From positions 62,001 through 126,000 of the forward strand of contig JADIMH010000006.1 in assembly GCA_017694885.1 (NCBI GenBank): a stretch of 64,000 bases of DNA, read 5' to 3'. Origin of the DNA: Candidatus Cryptobacteroides faecipullorum. GTDB taxonomy: Bacteria > Bacteroidota > Bacteroidia > Bacteroidales > UBA932. The notes beneath the pieces were generated by a model, which ran no database searches, was not told the DNA's origin, and was given only the letters and a program-made list of their open reading frames with translations. This document shows, in pieces, positions 1 to 8,899 of the stretch (positions are counted from its first letter, which is position 1; the number at the start of each line of letters is the position of its first letter). A program made the translations under genes and the position numbers.

Positions 1-95
1 ATATGTAAGTTACAGCTGTCCTTCATGCGGTCTGACTGTCGGCCGTGGAGACGGTTTTTTCATTCTTCCCAACGATATTATGGTTTCACTCTCAT

Positions 96-1949
96 ATGTG
101 TTCTGATATTATAAGGTGGTGTGCCGTGTCTGTCCTGATCTTCACGGTTTCATGCACTTCGTCCAGACAGCTGGCCAGAATCAGCCGGACGGAAACGGAT
201 GTGGATGTTTCCATACCTCCATTTGTGGAGGAAGAAGATGTAACGGAGATTCTAAAGGAAGAGGAAACACCGAAAAATGACGGAGGGCCTCTCATCATGA
301 ATGCCGTAAAGGACCTTGAGACAGGTGAGATGGTGGCTACCGATGTGATCGGAGCATCGAAAGTCGTGGCAAGATTCCGCAATGTCGCGGAAAGGTCAGG
401 AAAAGTGACTGTCGAATTCGACGTCTCCGTACCGTCATCTTTGGTGGCTTCTAAATGGCAGCTCAGGCTTTTTCCCGAAGTGAGCATGCCGGACGGCTCT
501 TTCCGTCTTGATCCCATACTGGTGACAGGTTCGAAGTACAGGACGAGACAGATACGGGGATATGAACGCTACAGGGAATTCATTGCATCCATAATAAGGG
601 ACAGTTCGGTTTTTGTCCAGCTGCGACCGCTTGAGATTTTCCTTGAGAGGAATTACCCTGATATCTATGCCATGAAGAATGATACGTCATTCGTTTCAGA
701 TCCGCAGGCTGCGAACATATTCGGTGTGACACAGGAAGAAGTACTGAGCCACTATACCAGGCACGGACTGGCCCTGCGCAACAGACGGAAGGAGATCAGG
801 TCGGAAATGATGCTCGAGAAGCTTACCGGAGGTTTGAAAGGCAGGATAAGGCTTGATACGGTGATAGTTTCGGGTACAGATATACATTACAGGTACGTCC
901 AGATGATCGAATGCCGTCCCGGTGTGAAAAAGATTCCGGTAAAGCTCGCAGGAGGCCTGTATGAAGACGGAAGACTCATATATGAGATACCCGGAAAAAA
1001 CGGGATAGACTTTTATGTGAGTTCTCTTTCCTCCCTGGTCGATTCATCTCCGCATTACAGGTCGGTAATAGTAGAGAGGAACGTTTATGACTACACGAAT
1101 GCCATACTGGATTTCCGGCAGGGGTCGGCAGATCTGGACACCGCTTCAGGTCCCAATGCCGCAGAGCTCTCCAGAATCAGGAAAAACATGGAAGGCATGC
1201 TGGGAATGAGCGAATACGTAATGGATTCGGTTGTCGTATCCGCATCCTGTTCGATGGAAGGAAGCTACAGGTACAATGCATCTCTGGCCTTGCGAAGAGC
1301 GGAGACAGTCATCGGCCTTCTTGAAAAAGGCACAGACAAAGGCCATGAGGAAATCTTCCGGAAGGCTGCGGTGCCGGAAAACTGGGAAATGTTCCTCACT
1401 GTCATATCGCACGATCCGTCGGTATCACGGGAATCTCGCGACAGGATACTTGAGTTGCCGTACAGAGAGTGTCCTGACAGTTCCGAGACGGTTCTGCAGA
1501 GTCTGCCGGAATACAGGTATTTCAGAGAGAAAGTATATCCGAGGCTCAGAACGGTAAGGCTCGGTTTCCATATGCACAGGAAAGACATGGTAAAGGATAC
1601 CGTATATACGTCAGAGATAGATACGGCCTATATGGCCGGTGTCGAAGCCTTGAAGAACCTTGAATACCCGAAGGCCGTAGAGCTGCTTGGGAAATACAGA
1701 GACTACAATGCCGCCCTTGCATATCTTTCTGCCGGGTATGACAGCAAGGCTTTGGAAATCATATGTACTCTCGGCCATTATTCTGCCAGAGTGCTTTACC
1801 TGAAGGCAGTAGCCTTGTCGAGGTTGGGCAGGGACGGTGAAGCGGAAGCGGTTTATGGAAAGTGCGTGGAATTGGACCCGGCATTGCTGCATCGCGGCCG
1901 GTTGGATCCGGAAATTCAAAAATTCACATTTAAATATGATAAGTTATGA
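96..1949 (+). CDS. Fimbrial-locus lipoprotein with OmpA-like segment and C-terminal TPR-like region
   Basis: ORF 45..1949; start at Met96 gives a lipoprotein signal (CAVSVLIFTVSC). Contains 'SCSMEGSYRYNASLALRRAETV' (OmpA-like) and a C-terminal TPR-like stretch; upstream of fimbrillin-like genes. Confidence 0.6.
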   Translation: MCSDIIRWCAVSVLIFTVSCTSSRQLARISRTETDVDVSIPPFVEEEDVTEILKEEETPKNDGGPLIMNAVKDLETGEMVATDVIGASKVVARFRNVAERSGKVTVEFDVSVPSSLVASKWQLRLFPEVSMPDGSFRLDPILVTGSKYRTRQIRGYERYREFIASIIRDSSVFVQLRPLEIFLERNYPDIYAMKNDTSFVSDPQAANIFGVTQEEVLSHYTRHGLALRNRRKEIRSEMMLEKLTGGLKGRIRLDTVIVSGTDIHYRYVQMIECRPGVKKIPVKLAGGLYEDGRLIYEIPGKNGIDFYVSSLSSLVDSSPHYRSVIVERNVYDYTNAILDFRQGSADLDTASGPNAAELSRIRKNMEGMLGMSEYVMDSVVVSASCSMEGSYRYNASLALRRAETVIGLLEKGTDKGHEEIFRKAAVPENWEMFLTVISHDPSVSRESRDRILELPYRECPDSSETVLQSLPEYRYFREKVYPRLRTVRLGFHMHRKDMVKDTVYTSEIDTAYMAGVEALKNLEYPKAVELLGKYRDYNAALAYLSAGYDSKALEIICTLGHYSARVLYLKAVALSRLGRDGEAEAVYGKCVELDPALLHRGRLDPEIQKFTFKYDKL

Positions 1950-2959
1950 TTTGTAAAAGAAAATTCTGTTTTTTTGCCGCAGGCCTGGCAGCGCTGCTGG
2001 CAGTAGGTTGTTCAAAGGAAAATGTTTCAGCGGATTGTATCGATGAGAGCCCGTTCATGTTGGAGATTTCAGTTCCGGAGTCTGCCACCAAGGTCACCCA
2101 AATACCTGAAGAATCGAAAGTAAATTCATTGCAGATTTATGTCTTTCGGGAAAACGGTGCGCTGGAAGCATATGGAAATGCGTCTTCGAATTCTCTGAAA
2201 TTGGAGTGCCTTCCAGGGAAAAAGACCGTAGTGGCATTGGCCAACGCCCCGGAAATCAAGAATGTCCTGATCAAGGATTCCATTGATGTCAAAATCTCGG
2301 ATCTGCAGGATAATTCTTTAGGCTCGTTTGTCATGTACGGCTCATAGTCCACGTCGGTAACTTCATACACAAGGAGGATTTCGGTTCCTGTGACCAGACT
2401 CGTGGCAAGGATATCCATCAAAAAAATAACTAACAAACTGTCCATGTCGCAGTATGAGAATACGGCGATACATATCAAGCGCATGTATATTATGAATGCC
2501 GCAGGCGATTTTCCGTATGGAGATACGCGGTATGAGACGGGCGGTAAAACGGGAAGTACTTATGCACCGAAGAAATGGTATAATCTGACCAAGCCGCAGG
2601 AAGAAGGGGATTTGCCGTCTTTCCTTAACAGCGGAGAGCTTTCGGATGCAGTGGCTTCAAGCAAGCTTTCGTATGAAAAGTCCCATTATTTCTATTGCTA
2701 CCCGAATCCGACCGGAACGGCTTCTTCAGATGCACATGTGACCAGGCTTGTAATCGAGGCGCTCATTAATGATAATATCTATTATTACCCTCTTGATATC
2801 AAAGGAATTGAGAATAACCATACGTATAATATCAACGAACTTGTAATCACCCGGTTGGGATCTGAGAGTCCGGAGATTCCGGTAAGTTACTCTCAGGTGA
2901 CCTTTACGGTGTATGTCAATGGCTGGCAGGACGGTTCCGATGAGAGCGTTACCATTTGA
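1946..2959 (+). pseudogene. Fimbrillin-like (FimA/Mfa-type) lipoprotein gene interrupted by one in-frame TAG at 2345-2347
   Basis: ORFs 1946..2347 and 2390..2959 share a frame. The sequence between reads S-TAG-STSVTSYTRRISVP-VTRLVARISI with no frameshift. N-terminal lipobox (LLAVGC), C-terminal 'VTFTVYVNGWQDGSDESVTI'. Confidence 0.7.
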
Positions 2960-2962
2960 TGT

Positions 2963-3733
2963 ATGAGAAATATATTGTTTCAGTGTGCCTTGATTATGGC
3001 CCTTGCAGGGTGTTCAGTAAAGGAAGACAGGAGCAGCTGTCCGTGTACTGTAATGATTGACTTCACGCAGATGGACGCTGTCAGGCACAGTGCCGCTGAT
3101 GTGCTTGCAGTCACGGACGGGACCCCTGTCCTGTATGAAACGGTTCCTTCTGAAAGATACGGGGAACAGTATTCATTCAGGGTAAAGAGAGTTTCCACCG
3201 TCGTCGATATTTCCAGCGGATGGCCCGAAAGGAATGGTGCGGAAACGGGCTTTACCGTAAGGGAGGGGGAACAGTTTCCTGAACTTTATCTGGATACGGA
3301 GTTTCTTGCAACCGACAGGGAGTCGGTGACTGTAACGGCGGATCTGCACAAGGTTTACTGTAATGTTACCATAGACGTCAGGTCGGAGGGCGTTTATCCC
3401 TATTCCCTTGCCGTCAGGGGAAACGTTTGCGGGTATGATGAAGAAGGGAATCCTGTGCCGGGTAACTTCATATATCAGCTTGTTCCTGATGAACATGGCT
3501 TGTGCAGTGTCAGGATTCCGAGGCAGTCTGATGCATCTCTCATATTGAGCATAACGGAGAACGAGGATGTCCTGCGTGAATTCGCTTTGGGCGAGTATAT
3601 CATCAAAAGCGGCTATGACTGGACTGCAGAGGATCTTGAAGATGTTGAGGTTGTAGTGGATTATACTAAGGTAGACGTTACTTTCAGGGTCAATGATTGG
3701 CAGGATACCGTTTCGTTTGATGTAATAATTTGA
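2963..3733 (+). CDS. FimB/Mfa2-like fimbrial anchor/tip lipoprotein
   Basis: Lipobox (ALIMALAGC), 'CPCTVMIDF', C-terminal 'VTFRVNDWQDTVSFDVII' typical of the family; adjacent to fimbrillin-like gene. Confidence 0.65.
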   Translation: MRNILFQCALIMALAGCSVKEDRSSCPCTVMIDFTQMDAVRHSAADVLAVTDGTPVLYETVPSERYGEQYSFRVKRVSTVVDISSGWPERNGAETGFTVREGEQFPELYLDTEFLATDRESVTVTADLHKVYCNVTIDVRSEGVYPYSLAVRGNVCGYDEEGNPVPGNFIYQLVPDEHGLCSVRIPRQSDASLILSITENEDVLREFALGEYIIKSGYDWTAEDLEDVEVVVDYTKVDVTFRVNDWQDTVSFDVII

Positions 3734-3764
3734 AAAAAATAGTTTCAAATTCAAAAACCTTTTA

Positions 3765-3772
3765 TATCTTTG
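3765..3772 (+). promoter_or_regulatory. Bacteroidota-type -7 box (TATCTTTG) upstream of tRNA-Leu
   Basis: Matches TAnnTTTG, 13 nt before the tRNA 5' end. Confidence 0.5.
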
Positions 3773-3785
3773 CACCACTTTTGAG

Positions 3786-3869
3786 GCGCAGGTGGCGAAA
3801 TTGGTAGACGCGCTACTCTCAGGAGGTAGTGCCAGAAATGGCGTGTCAGTTCGACTCTGATCCTGCGCA
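3786..3869 (+). tRNA. tRNA-Leu (CAG anticodon)
   Basis: Acceptor GCGCAGG/CCTGCGC, D-arm TGGCGAAATTGGTAGACGCG, anticodon stem CTACT/GGTAG with loop CTCAGGA, long variable arm, T-loop GTTCGACTC. Confidence 0.93.
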
Positions 3870-3874
3870 CGTAG

Positions 3875-3920
3875 AAGAGGATGAGCCTGAAGTACAGGAA
3901 ATCATCCTCTTTTCGTTTTT
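3875..3920 (+). terminator. Rho-independent-type terminator after tRNA-Leu
   Basis: AAGAGGATGA ... TCATCCTCTT followed by TTCGTTTTT. Confidence 0.7.
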
Positions 3921-3927
3921 AACGGAT

Positions 3928-4863
3928 ATGGATATGAAAATAGTTTTTCTCGATGCCGCCACCATGGGCAGCGATGTTTCATTTGCTCCGATAGAGGCTC
4001 TCGGACAGCTTGTATGTTATCCGACGTCGACTCCGCAGGAGGCCGTAGAGCGTGTGGCAGACTGCGATGTGCTCATCATCAATAAAGTCAGTGTCACATC
4101 CGGACTGATAGATTCAGCCCCATCCCTGAAGCTCATATGCGAGGCCGCTACAGGAGTCAACAACATTGATATGGACTATGCTGCATCCAAGGGCATTCCG
4201 GTGAGGAATGTGGCAGGTTACTCTACGGATTCTGTAGTTCAGACTACATTCATGCATATTCTGAACCTTGCCGGGAAATGTGCGTATTTCGATAGCAGCG
4301 TCAAGTCGGGAAAGTACAGCCGTGGAGGCATTTTCACTGATGTTACTGTTCCTTATCATGAACTTTCGGGAAAGAAGATGGGGATTGTCGGCATGGGAAA
4401 TATCGGAAGCCGCGTAGCTAAGGTCGCGGAGGCTTTCGGGATGGAGGTAAGCTATTTTTCCACTTCCGGAACCTCTCACTGCAAGGAATATCCGAGCATA
4501 CCGTTGCAGCGGCTGATGTCTGAGTCGGATGTCGTTTCCATCCATGCCCCTTATAATGATAGGACTGCCGGACTGATAGGAAAGGAGGAACTGGGATGGA
4601 TGAAAAGCTCGGCCATTATCGTGAACATGGGCCGGGGAGGCATTGTCGATGAATCGGCGCTTGCAGAAGCCGTTGACGGCGGACGGATAGCCGGAGCCGC
4701 TCTGGATGTCTTCTCGTCGGAACCGCTTCCGGAAGACAGCCCGCTTTTGGCTGTTAGCCATAAGGAACGTCTGAGTCTTTCGCCTCATGTGGCGTGGGCT
4801 TCAGTCGAGGCCAGAGAACGTCTTGTGGCGATGATTGCCGACAATATTGCAAAAGGCTGGTAA
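3928..4863 (+). CDS. D-2-hydroxyacid dehydrogenase, NAD-binding
   Basis: GMGNIGSRVAKVAEAFG Rossmann motif, 'NMGRGGIVDESAL', 'ALDVFSSEPLP', 'LSPHVAWAS'. The listed ORF start lies inside the tRNA, so Met at 3928 or 3934 is preferred. Confidence 0.88.
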   Translation: MDMKIVFLDAATMGSDVSFAPIEALGQLVCYPTSTPQEAVERVADCDVLIINKVSVTSGLIDSAPSLKLICEAATGVNNIDMDYAASKGIPVRNVAGYSTDSVVQTTFMHILNLAGKCAYFDSSVKSGKYSRGGIFTDVTVPYHELSGKKMGIVGMGNIGSRVAKVAEAFGMEVSYFSTSGTSHCKEYPSIPLQRLMSESDVVSIHAPYNDRTAGLIGKEELGWMKSSAIIVNMGRGGIVDESALAEAVDGGRIAGAALDVFSSEPLPEDSPLLAVSHKERLSLSPHVAWASVEARERLVAMIADNIAKGW

Positions 4864-4871
4864 AATGAATC

Positions 4872-4907
4872 AAGCGGGTGTCCCTCAGCTTCGGGTCACC
4901 CGCTTTT
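4872..4907. terminator. Bidirectional-type terminator between convergent genes
   Basis: AAGCGGGTG ... CACCCGCTTTT hairpin. Confidence 0.65.
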
Positions 4908-4929
4908 CCGATTTATTGAAACCTATATA

Positions 4930-5220
4930 TTAGCTGTTCCTTTTCTCCTTTGCCCTGACAAGTTTGTCTTTGAGGATATCGACGCAATCTACGAGCGCGT
5001 CCTCGAATGTTTTTGCGTTTCTCTCGATTACAACGTCATTACCAGGAATCTGCACATGCACCTTGACGTTCTTGTTCTGGTGCTCCGCCAGTAATGAAAG
5101 TGCTACATCTACCCCTATGATACCGTCATGGAATTTCTCCAGTTTCGAAACTTTCTTCTCTACGAAATCAAGGAGTTTCTGGTCTGCGTTAAACTTGATG
5201 GATTGAATTCTAATCTCCAT
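4930..5220 (-). CDS. hpf: Ribosome hibernation promoting factor (HPF/YfiA family)
   Basis: MEIRIQSIKFNADQKLLDFVEKKVSKLEKF ... VHVQIPGNDVVIERNAKTFEDALVDCVDILKDKL. Confidence 0.85.
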   Translation of the reverse strand: MEIRIQSIKFNADQKLLDFVEKKVSKLEKFHDGIIGVDVALSLLAEHQNKNVKVHVQIPGNDVVIERNAKTFEDALVDCVDILKDKLVRAKEKRNS

Positions 5221-6316
5221 GTTTACCTCCGCTTTTTGCCCGTGGATGGGCAGTTTCATATACTTTCTTAAGTTTGGCGATGGTGTTGTGGGTATAGACC
5301 TGTGTGGCAGCGAGTGAGGAGTGACCGAGAAGCTCTTTTATGGAATTGAGGTCTGTCCCGTCTTCAAGCAGCTCTGTAGCTAATGTATGTCGTAGGACAT
5401 GCGGGGATTTCCTTGCAGTGAACCCCTCTGCTTCTCCAAGTTCGCTTTTGACTGCCCTGTCTGCATATTCGGGATAGATCGCCTTTCCCTTCGATGTGAC
5501 AAACAGCGGCGAGTCCCACCCCTGGTTTTCACAAACAGTCGCTTCAACTGCTTGTAAATATAATGAAATTTCTTTACAAAGCGAAGGAACTATCGGAATT
5601 TCTCTTGTTTTGTCACCCTTGCCTGTAACCTTCATGATCCTTCTGTTGAAATCGATGCTGCTCCTTTTGAGCGATACAAGCTCGGCCCGCCGGATCCCGG
5701 TCGCATACAGAGTGGCGACAATAACCCTTTTCAGACGTTTGCCGAACAGCCATGCGGCGAATTTTTCAGGTTTGTCCGACAGTTTTGACATCTGGGAATA
5801 GACCGGATCGTTTTCAGGCCTGTATCCAGGCGAGGATCTGTCCTGAAGATACATTTCCATGAATCTGCCTGGAGACGGTGCGGTTTCTTCACCGGCGAAG
5901 ATGTCGCTTTTCCGGAAATATCCGTTCATGTCGTCTTTCCTGTAGAAGACCGGAAGCCTTTTTTCCTGTTTGGGACGCAAAACCGTCTTTGCCGGATTTG
6001 AGGTTATAATGCCCTTTTTGAGAAGGAACCTGCAGAATCCGCTAAGGACAGAGATGTGCATGTTTACGGTTGCAGGATTGAGTTCCTTGTCTTCAATCAG
6101 ATGCATTTCATATCCCCTGATCATCAGAGGAGTGAGCGATTCCGTGATTTCTTCATCCGTCATATTTCCCTGACTTCCGTCCCCGCCTTTTGCGAATTCC
6201 GTAAAATCCTTCAGGACATCGGAGTATATTTCCGTTGTCCTCGGTGAATACCGGTGGATGGCGGAAATATATTCCAGATATTTGTCTGTCAGGGACATTT
6301 CGGGACTATTTTTCAT
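5210..6316 (-). CDS. Tyrosine recombinase, XerC/XerD family
   Basis: Catalytic motifs ATGIRRAEL, HVLRHTLATEL, LGHSSLAATQVYTH. Confidence 0.88.
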   Translation of the reverse strand: MKNSPEMSLTDKYLEYISAIHRYSPRTTEIYSDVLKDFTEFAKGGDGSQGNMTDEEITESLTPLMIRGYEMHLIEDKELNPATVNMHISVLSGFCRFLLKKGIITSNPAKTVLRPKQEKRLPVFYRKDDMNGYFRKSDIFAGEETAPSPGRFMEMYLQDRSSPGYRPENDPVYSQMSKLSDKPEKFAAWLFGKRLKRVIVATLYATGIRRAELVSLKRSSIDFNRRIMKVTGKGDKTREIPIVPSLCKEISLYLQAVEATVCENQGWDSPLFVTSKGKAIYPEYADRAVKSELGEAEGFTARKSPHVLRHTLATELLEDGTDLNSIKELLGHSSLAATQVYTHNTIAKLKKVYETAHPRAKSGGKHGD

Positions 6317-7811
6317 TGAAGCCGAGTTCGGCGGCCTTTTCTCTCATCAGCCTGTCCGCTTCTTCGAACCTGTTTTCGATTATTCCGTCCAGAATGGCGT
6401 TCTTTACATATTCCTTGATGATTCCTATCTCACGGCAAGGAGGAATTCCGTAGACGTTCATGATGTATTCTCCGGTAATCGGGTTCTTGAAATTCCTTAT
6501 GGCGTCCTTGGCTTCTACGTCTGCAAGTTTCCGCTTTACCAGATCGAAGTTCTTTTTCAGCCGCTCGACTTTTCTGGGATTCTTGGAAGTGATGTCTGCG
6601 TTGCACAGCAGCATCAGGTCGTCTATGTCGTTGCCTGCATCGAAGAGGAGCCTCCTGACTGCGGAGTCGGTCACTTCTTCTGTTACCAGAGCTATGGGCC
6701 TGAGGTGCAGCCCTACGAGTTTCTGGACGTATTTCATCTTTTCGTTCAGTGGAAGCTTCATCTGCTGGAACAGTTTCGGGACCATCCTTGCCCCTACGAC
6801 TTCGTGTCCGTGGAATGTCCAGCCGGCCTGCGGAGAATAGCGCTTGGTGGCAGGTTTCCCTATATCGTGCAGCAAAGCCGCCCATCTGAGCCACAGGCAT
6901 GGTTCCGTGCGGGGGCTGGCCGTTTCTGTCCCGTCGACATATTCATAGTCGTTGAGACTGCCTCCGGCAATGGCTGCGTTCTCGTATTCCGCGACATTGT
7001 CGACTACCTCCAGAGTATGGCTGAAATTTTCCTTATGTCCTTTGCCTTCGACGGTTTCCACTCCTTTGAGTTTTGTGATCTGAGGCAGGATGTATTCCAG
7101 AAGACCGGTCTGGTCGAGCAGCCGGAAACCTATTGAAGGTTTCTCGCATACGAGAATCTTGTTGATTTCTTCCGTTATCCTTTCTTTTGACAATATCGAC
7201 AGTCTGTCCCTGTTCCTTTTTATCGATTCGAGCGATTCAGGAACGATCCTGAATATCCTTTCACCTGATGTCAGCTTTGTGGCGAACCGTATCGCCCTTA
7301 TCATTCTCAATGGGTCATCGCTGTAGGTGGTATCGGGATCCAGAGGAGTCCGTATTATTCCTGAAGCCAGATCCCGGATACCGCCGAAAGGGTCTACGAG
7401 AGCTCCGAAATCCTCTTTCTGCAGGCTGAATGCCATGGCGTTTATGGTGAAATCCCTTCTGAGCTGGTCGTCTTCAAGCGTTCCGTCTTCCACTATCGGC
7501 TTGCGGGAATCCCTTCTGTAGGATTCTTTCCTTGCTCCGACGAATTCGACTTCCATGCCGTGATATTTCAGCATTGCAGTCCCGAAGTTCTTGAATACGG
7601 AGACATTGCTTTTTACGGTCTCACCTACGGCCCGGGCCAGTTCTATGCCGCTTCCTTCTACCACTATGTCAATATCCTTACACGGCCTGCCCAGAAAGCA
7701 GTCCCTGACGTATCCTCCTATGACGAAGGCTCTTACGCCCATCCGCTGCGCAGCGGTGGAGACTATGTCGAATATCTTGTGGTCGAGAAATCCTTCTGTA
7801 ATGGTGCTCAT
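6306..7811 (-). CDS. tRNA nucleotidyltransferase (CCA-adding family) with HD domain
   Basis: GGYVRDCFLGRPCKDIDIVV, RRDFTINAMAFSL, DPLRMIRAIRFA, HDIGKP. Confidence 0.92.
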   Translation of the reverse strand: MSTITEGFLDHKIFDIVSTAAQRMGVRAFVIGGYVRDCFLGRPCKDIDIVVEGSGIELARAVGETVKSNVSVFKNFGTAMLKYHGMEVEFVGARKESYRRDSRKPIVEDGTLEDDQLRRDFTINAMAFSLQKEDFGALVDPFGGIRDLASGIIRTPLDPDTTYSDDPLRMIRAIRFATKLTSGERIFRIVPESLESIKRNRDRLSILSKERITEEINKILVCEKPSIGFRLLDQTGLLEYILPQITKLKGVETVEGKGHKENFSHTLEVVDNVAEYENAAIAGGSLNDYEYVDGTETASPRTEPCLWLRWAALLHDIGKPATKRYSPQAGWTFHGHEVVGARMVPKLFQQMKLPLNEKMKYVQKLVGLHLRPIALVTEEVTDSAVRRLLFDAGNDIDDLMLLCNADITSKNPRKVERLKKNFDLVKRKLADVEAKDAIRNFKNPITGEYIMNVYGIPPCREIGIIKEYVKNAILDGIIENRFEEADRLMREKAAELGFNEK

Positions 7812-7870
7812 ATCCTGTTCCAGGTTTGTAAATTTTAGTATGTCCGGATCCGAAATGCAAATTTAGCAGT

Positions 7871-8854
7871 TTATTTCAGCATTTCTTCATATTGAGGAGC
7901 CGTCTGTTCCGCCCTGTATCCTTCCGGTCCCTTGCGGAAAATGACGGTACGGGCGCCGTTTGTGATAATGATGTATTTGACAGACAGTACCATGTTGTAT
8001 CTTATGGCCTGTTCGAGGACATTCCTGTCCAGTCTGACCTCAGGCCGTTTGCATTCTACTACGGCCAGCGGCCTTGCCTGTCTGTCATATACCAGTATGT
8101 CTGCCCTGAACTGCTTGTCTCCGAGTCGGAATCCTGTCTCGCTCATCATCATGTGCATGGGTATTTTCATCTGTCCGTGCAGCAGTTCATTGATACACCA
8201 CTGTCTTACGGCTTCTTCCGGCGTCAGGGCGACTTCCTTTTTCCTGAGAGGGTCCCGGACGGTCTTCTGCCGGCGGACGGCTGTCGGATTTCCGTGCTGT
8301 GAAACGGCTCCTTTCAGTAATCCGGCAACTTCCGATGCGACTTCATCGGATTCTTTTCCGTCGGTATCTATGATGTACCGGGCCGTGTCTTCATATGTTT
8401 GTTCTCTCTGTTTCATCAGCTGCTCTATCCTGGCGCGTAATTTTCCGGTGTCTGCACCGGCGGTATTGAGCATCGGCCTGCCTTCGAAGTCGTTCTCAAG
8501 GTTATGTACCAGGGTTTCGACCGAGGCCTTGAGATAGATGCAGACGGTTCTGTCTTTCACAAGTCCGGCGCACTGCGGTGTAGTGAGCGTTCCTCCGCCA
8601 AGAGATAGGACAAGCAGGTTTTCCGCTCCCGGCATGTCCGGATGTCCGGCTTCAACTATCTTTCCGAGGGCGAGCTTTTCGATCCTTCTGAACTCTGTTT
8701 CTCCGTCTGTTCCGAAAATATCGGGAATTTTCCTTCCCTCGCGTTCTTCTATGAATGCATCAAGGTCCACGAAAGGGCAGTGCAGCATCATGGCAAGTGA
8801 TTTGCCGACCCTGCTTTTGCCGCATCCCATAAATCCTGTCAATGATATGATCAT
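7871..8854 (-). CDS. aroK: Shikimate kinase fused to C-terminal HsdR-N-like (HSDR_N_2) PD-(D/E)XK domain
   Basis: N-terminus: GFMGCGKSRVGKSLA Walker A, DLDAFIE, SLGGGTL, EGRPML. C-terminus: DPLRKKEVALTPEEAVRQWC ... RADILVYDRQARPLAVVECKRP. Confidence 0.85.
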   Translation of the reverse strand: MIISLTGFMGCGKSRVGKSLAMMLHCPFVDLDAFIEEREGRKIPDIFGTDGETEFRRIEKLALGKIVEAGHPDMPGAENLLVLSLGGGTLTTPQCAGLVKDRTVCIYLKASVETLVHNLENDFEGRPMLNTAGADTGKLRARIEQLMKQREQTYEDTARYIIDTDGKESDEVASEVAGLLKGAVSQHGNPTAVRRQKTVRDPLRKKEVALTPEEAVRQWCINELLHGQMKIPMHMMMSETGFRLGDKQFRADILVYDRQARPLAVVECKRPEVRLDRNVLEQAIRYNMVLSVKYIIITNGARTVIFRKGPEGYRAEQTAPQYEEMLK

Positions 8855-8899
8855 AACTGTAGGTAAGCTTCCGGATGCAATCCGGCTGGTTCTGATCCG

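Noticed and set aside
2345-2347. Amber codon recoding (TAG read as an amino acid)
   Set aside because: Several intact genes in the window end at TAG (for example glyA, the 43095 lipoprotein and the DUF1080 gene), so general recoding is not supported.
3829-3927. N-terminal extension of the 2-hydroxyacid dehydrogenase ORF
   Set aside because: Overlaps the tRNA-Leu and its terminator; Met at 3928/3934 begins the conserved domain.
6258-7136. 292-aa plus-strand ORF
   Set aside because: Antisense to the CCA-adding enzyme gene.
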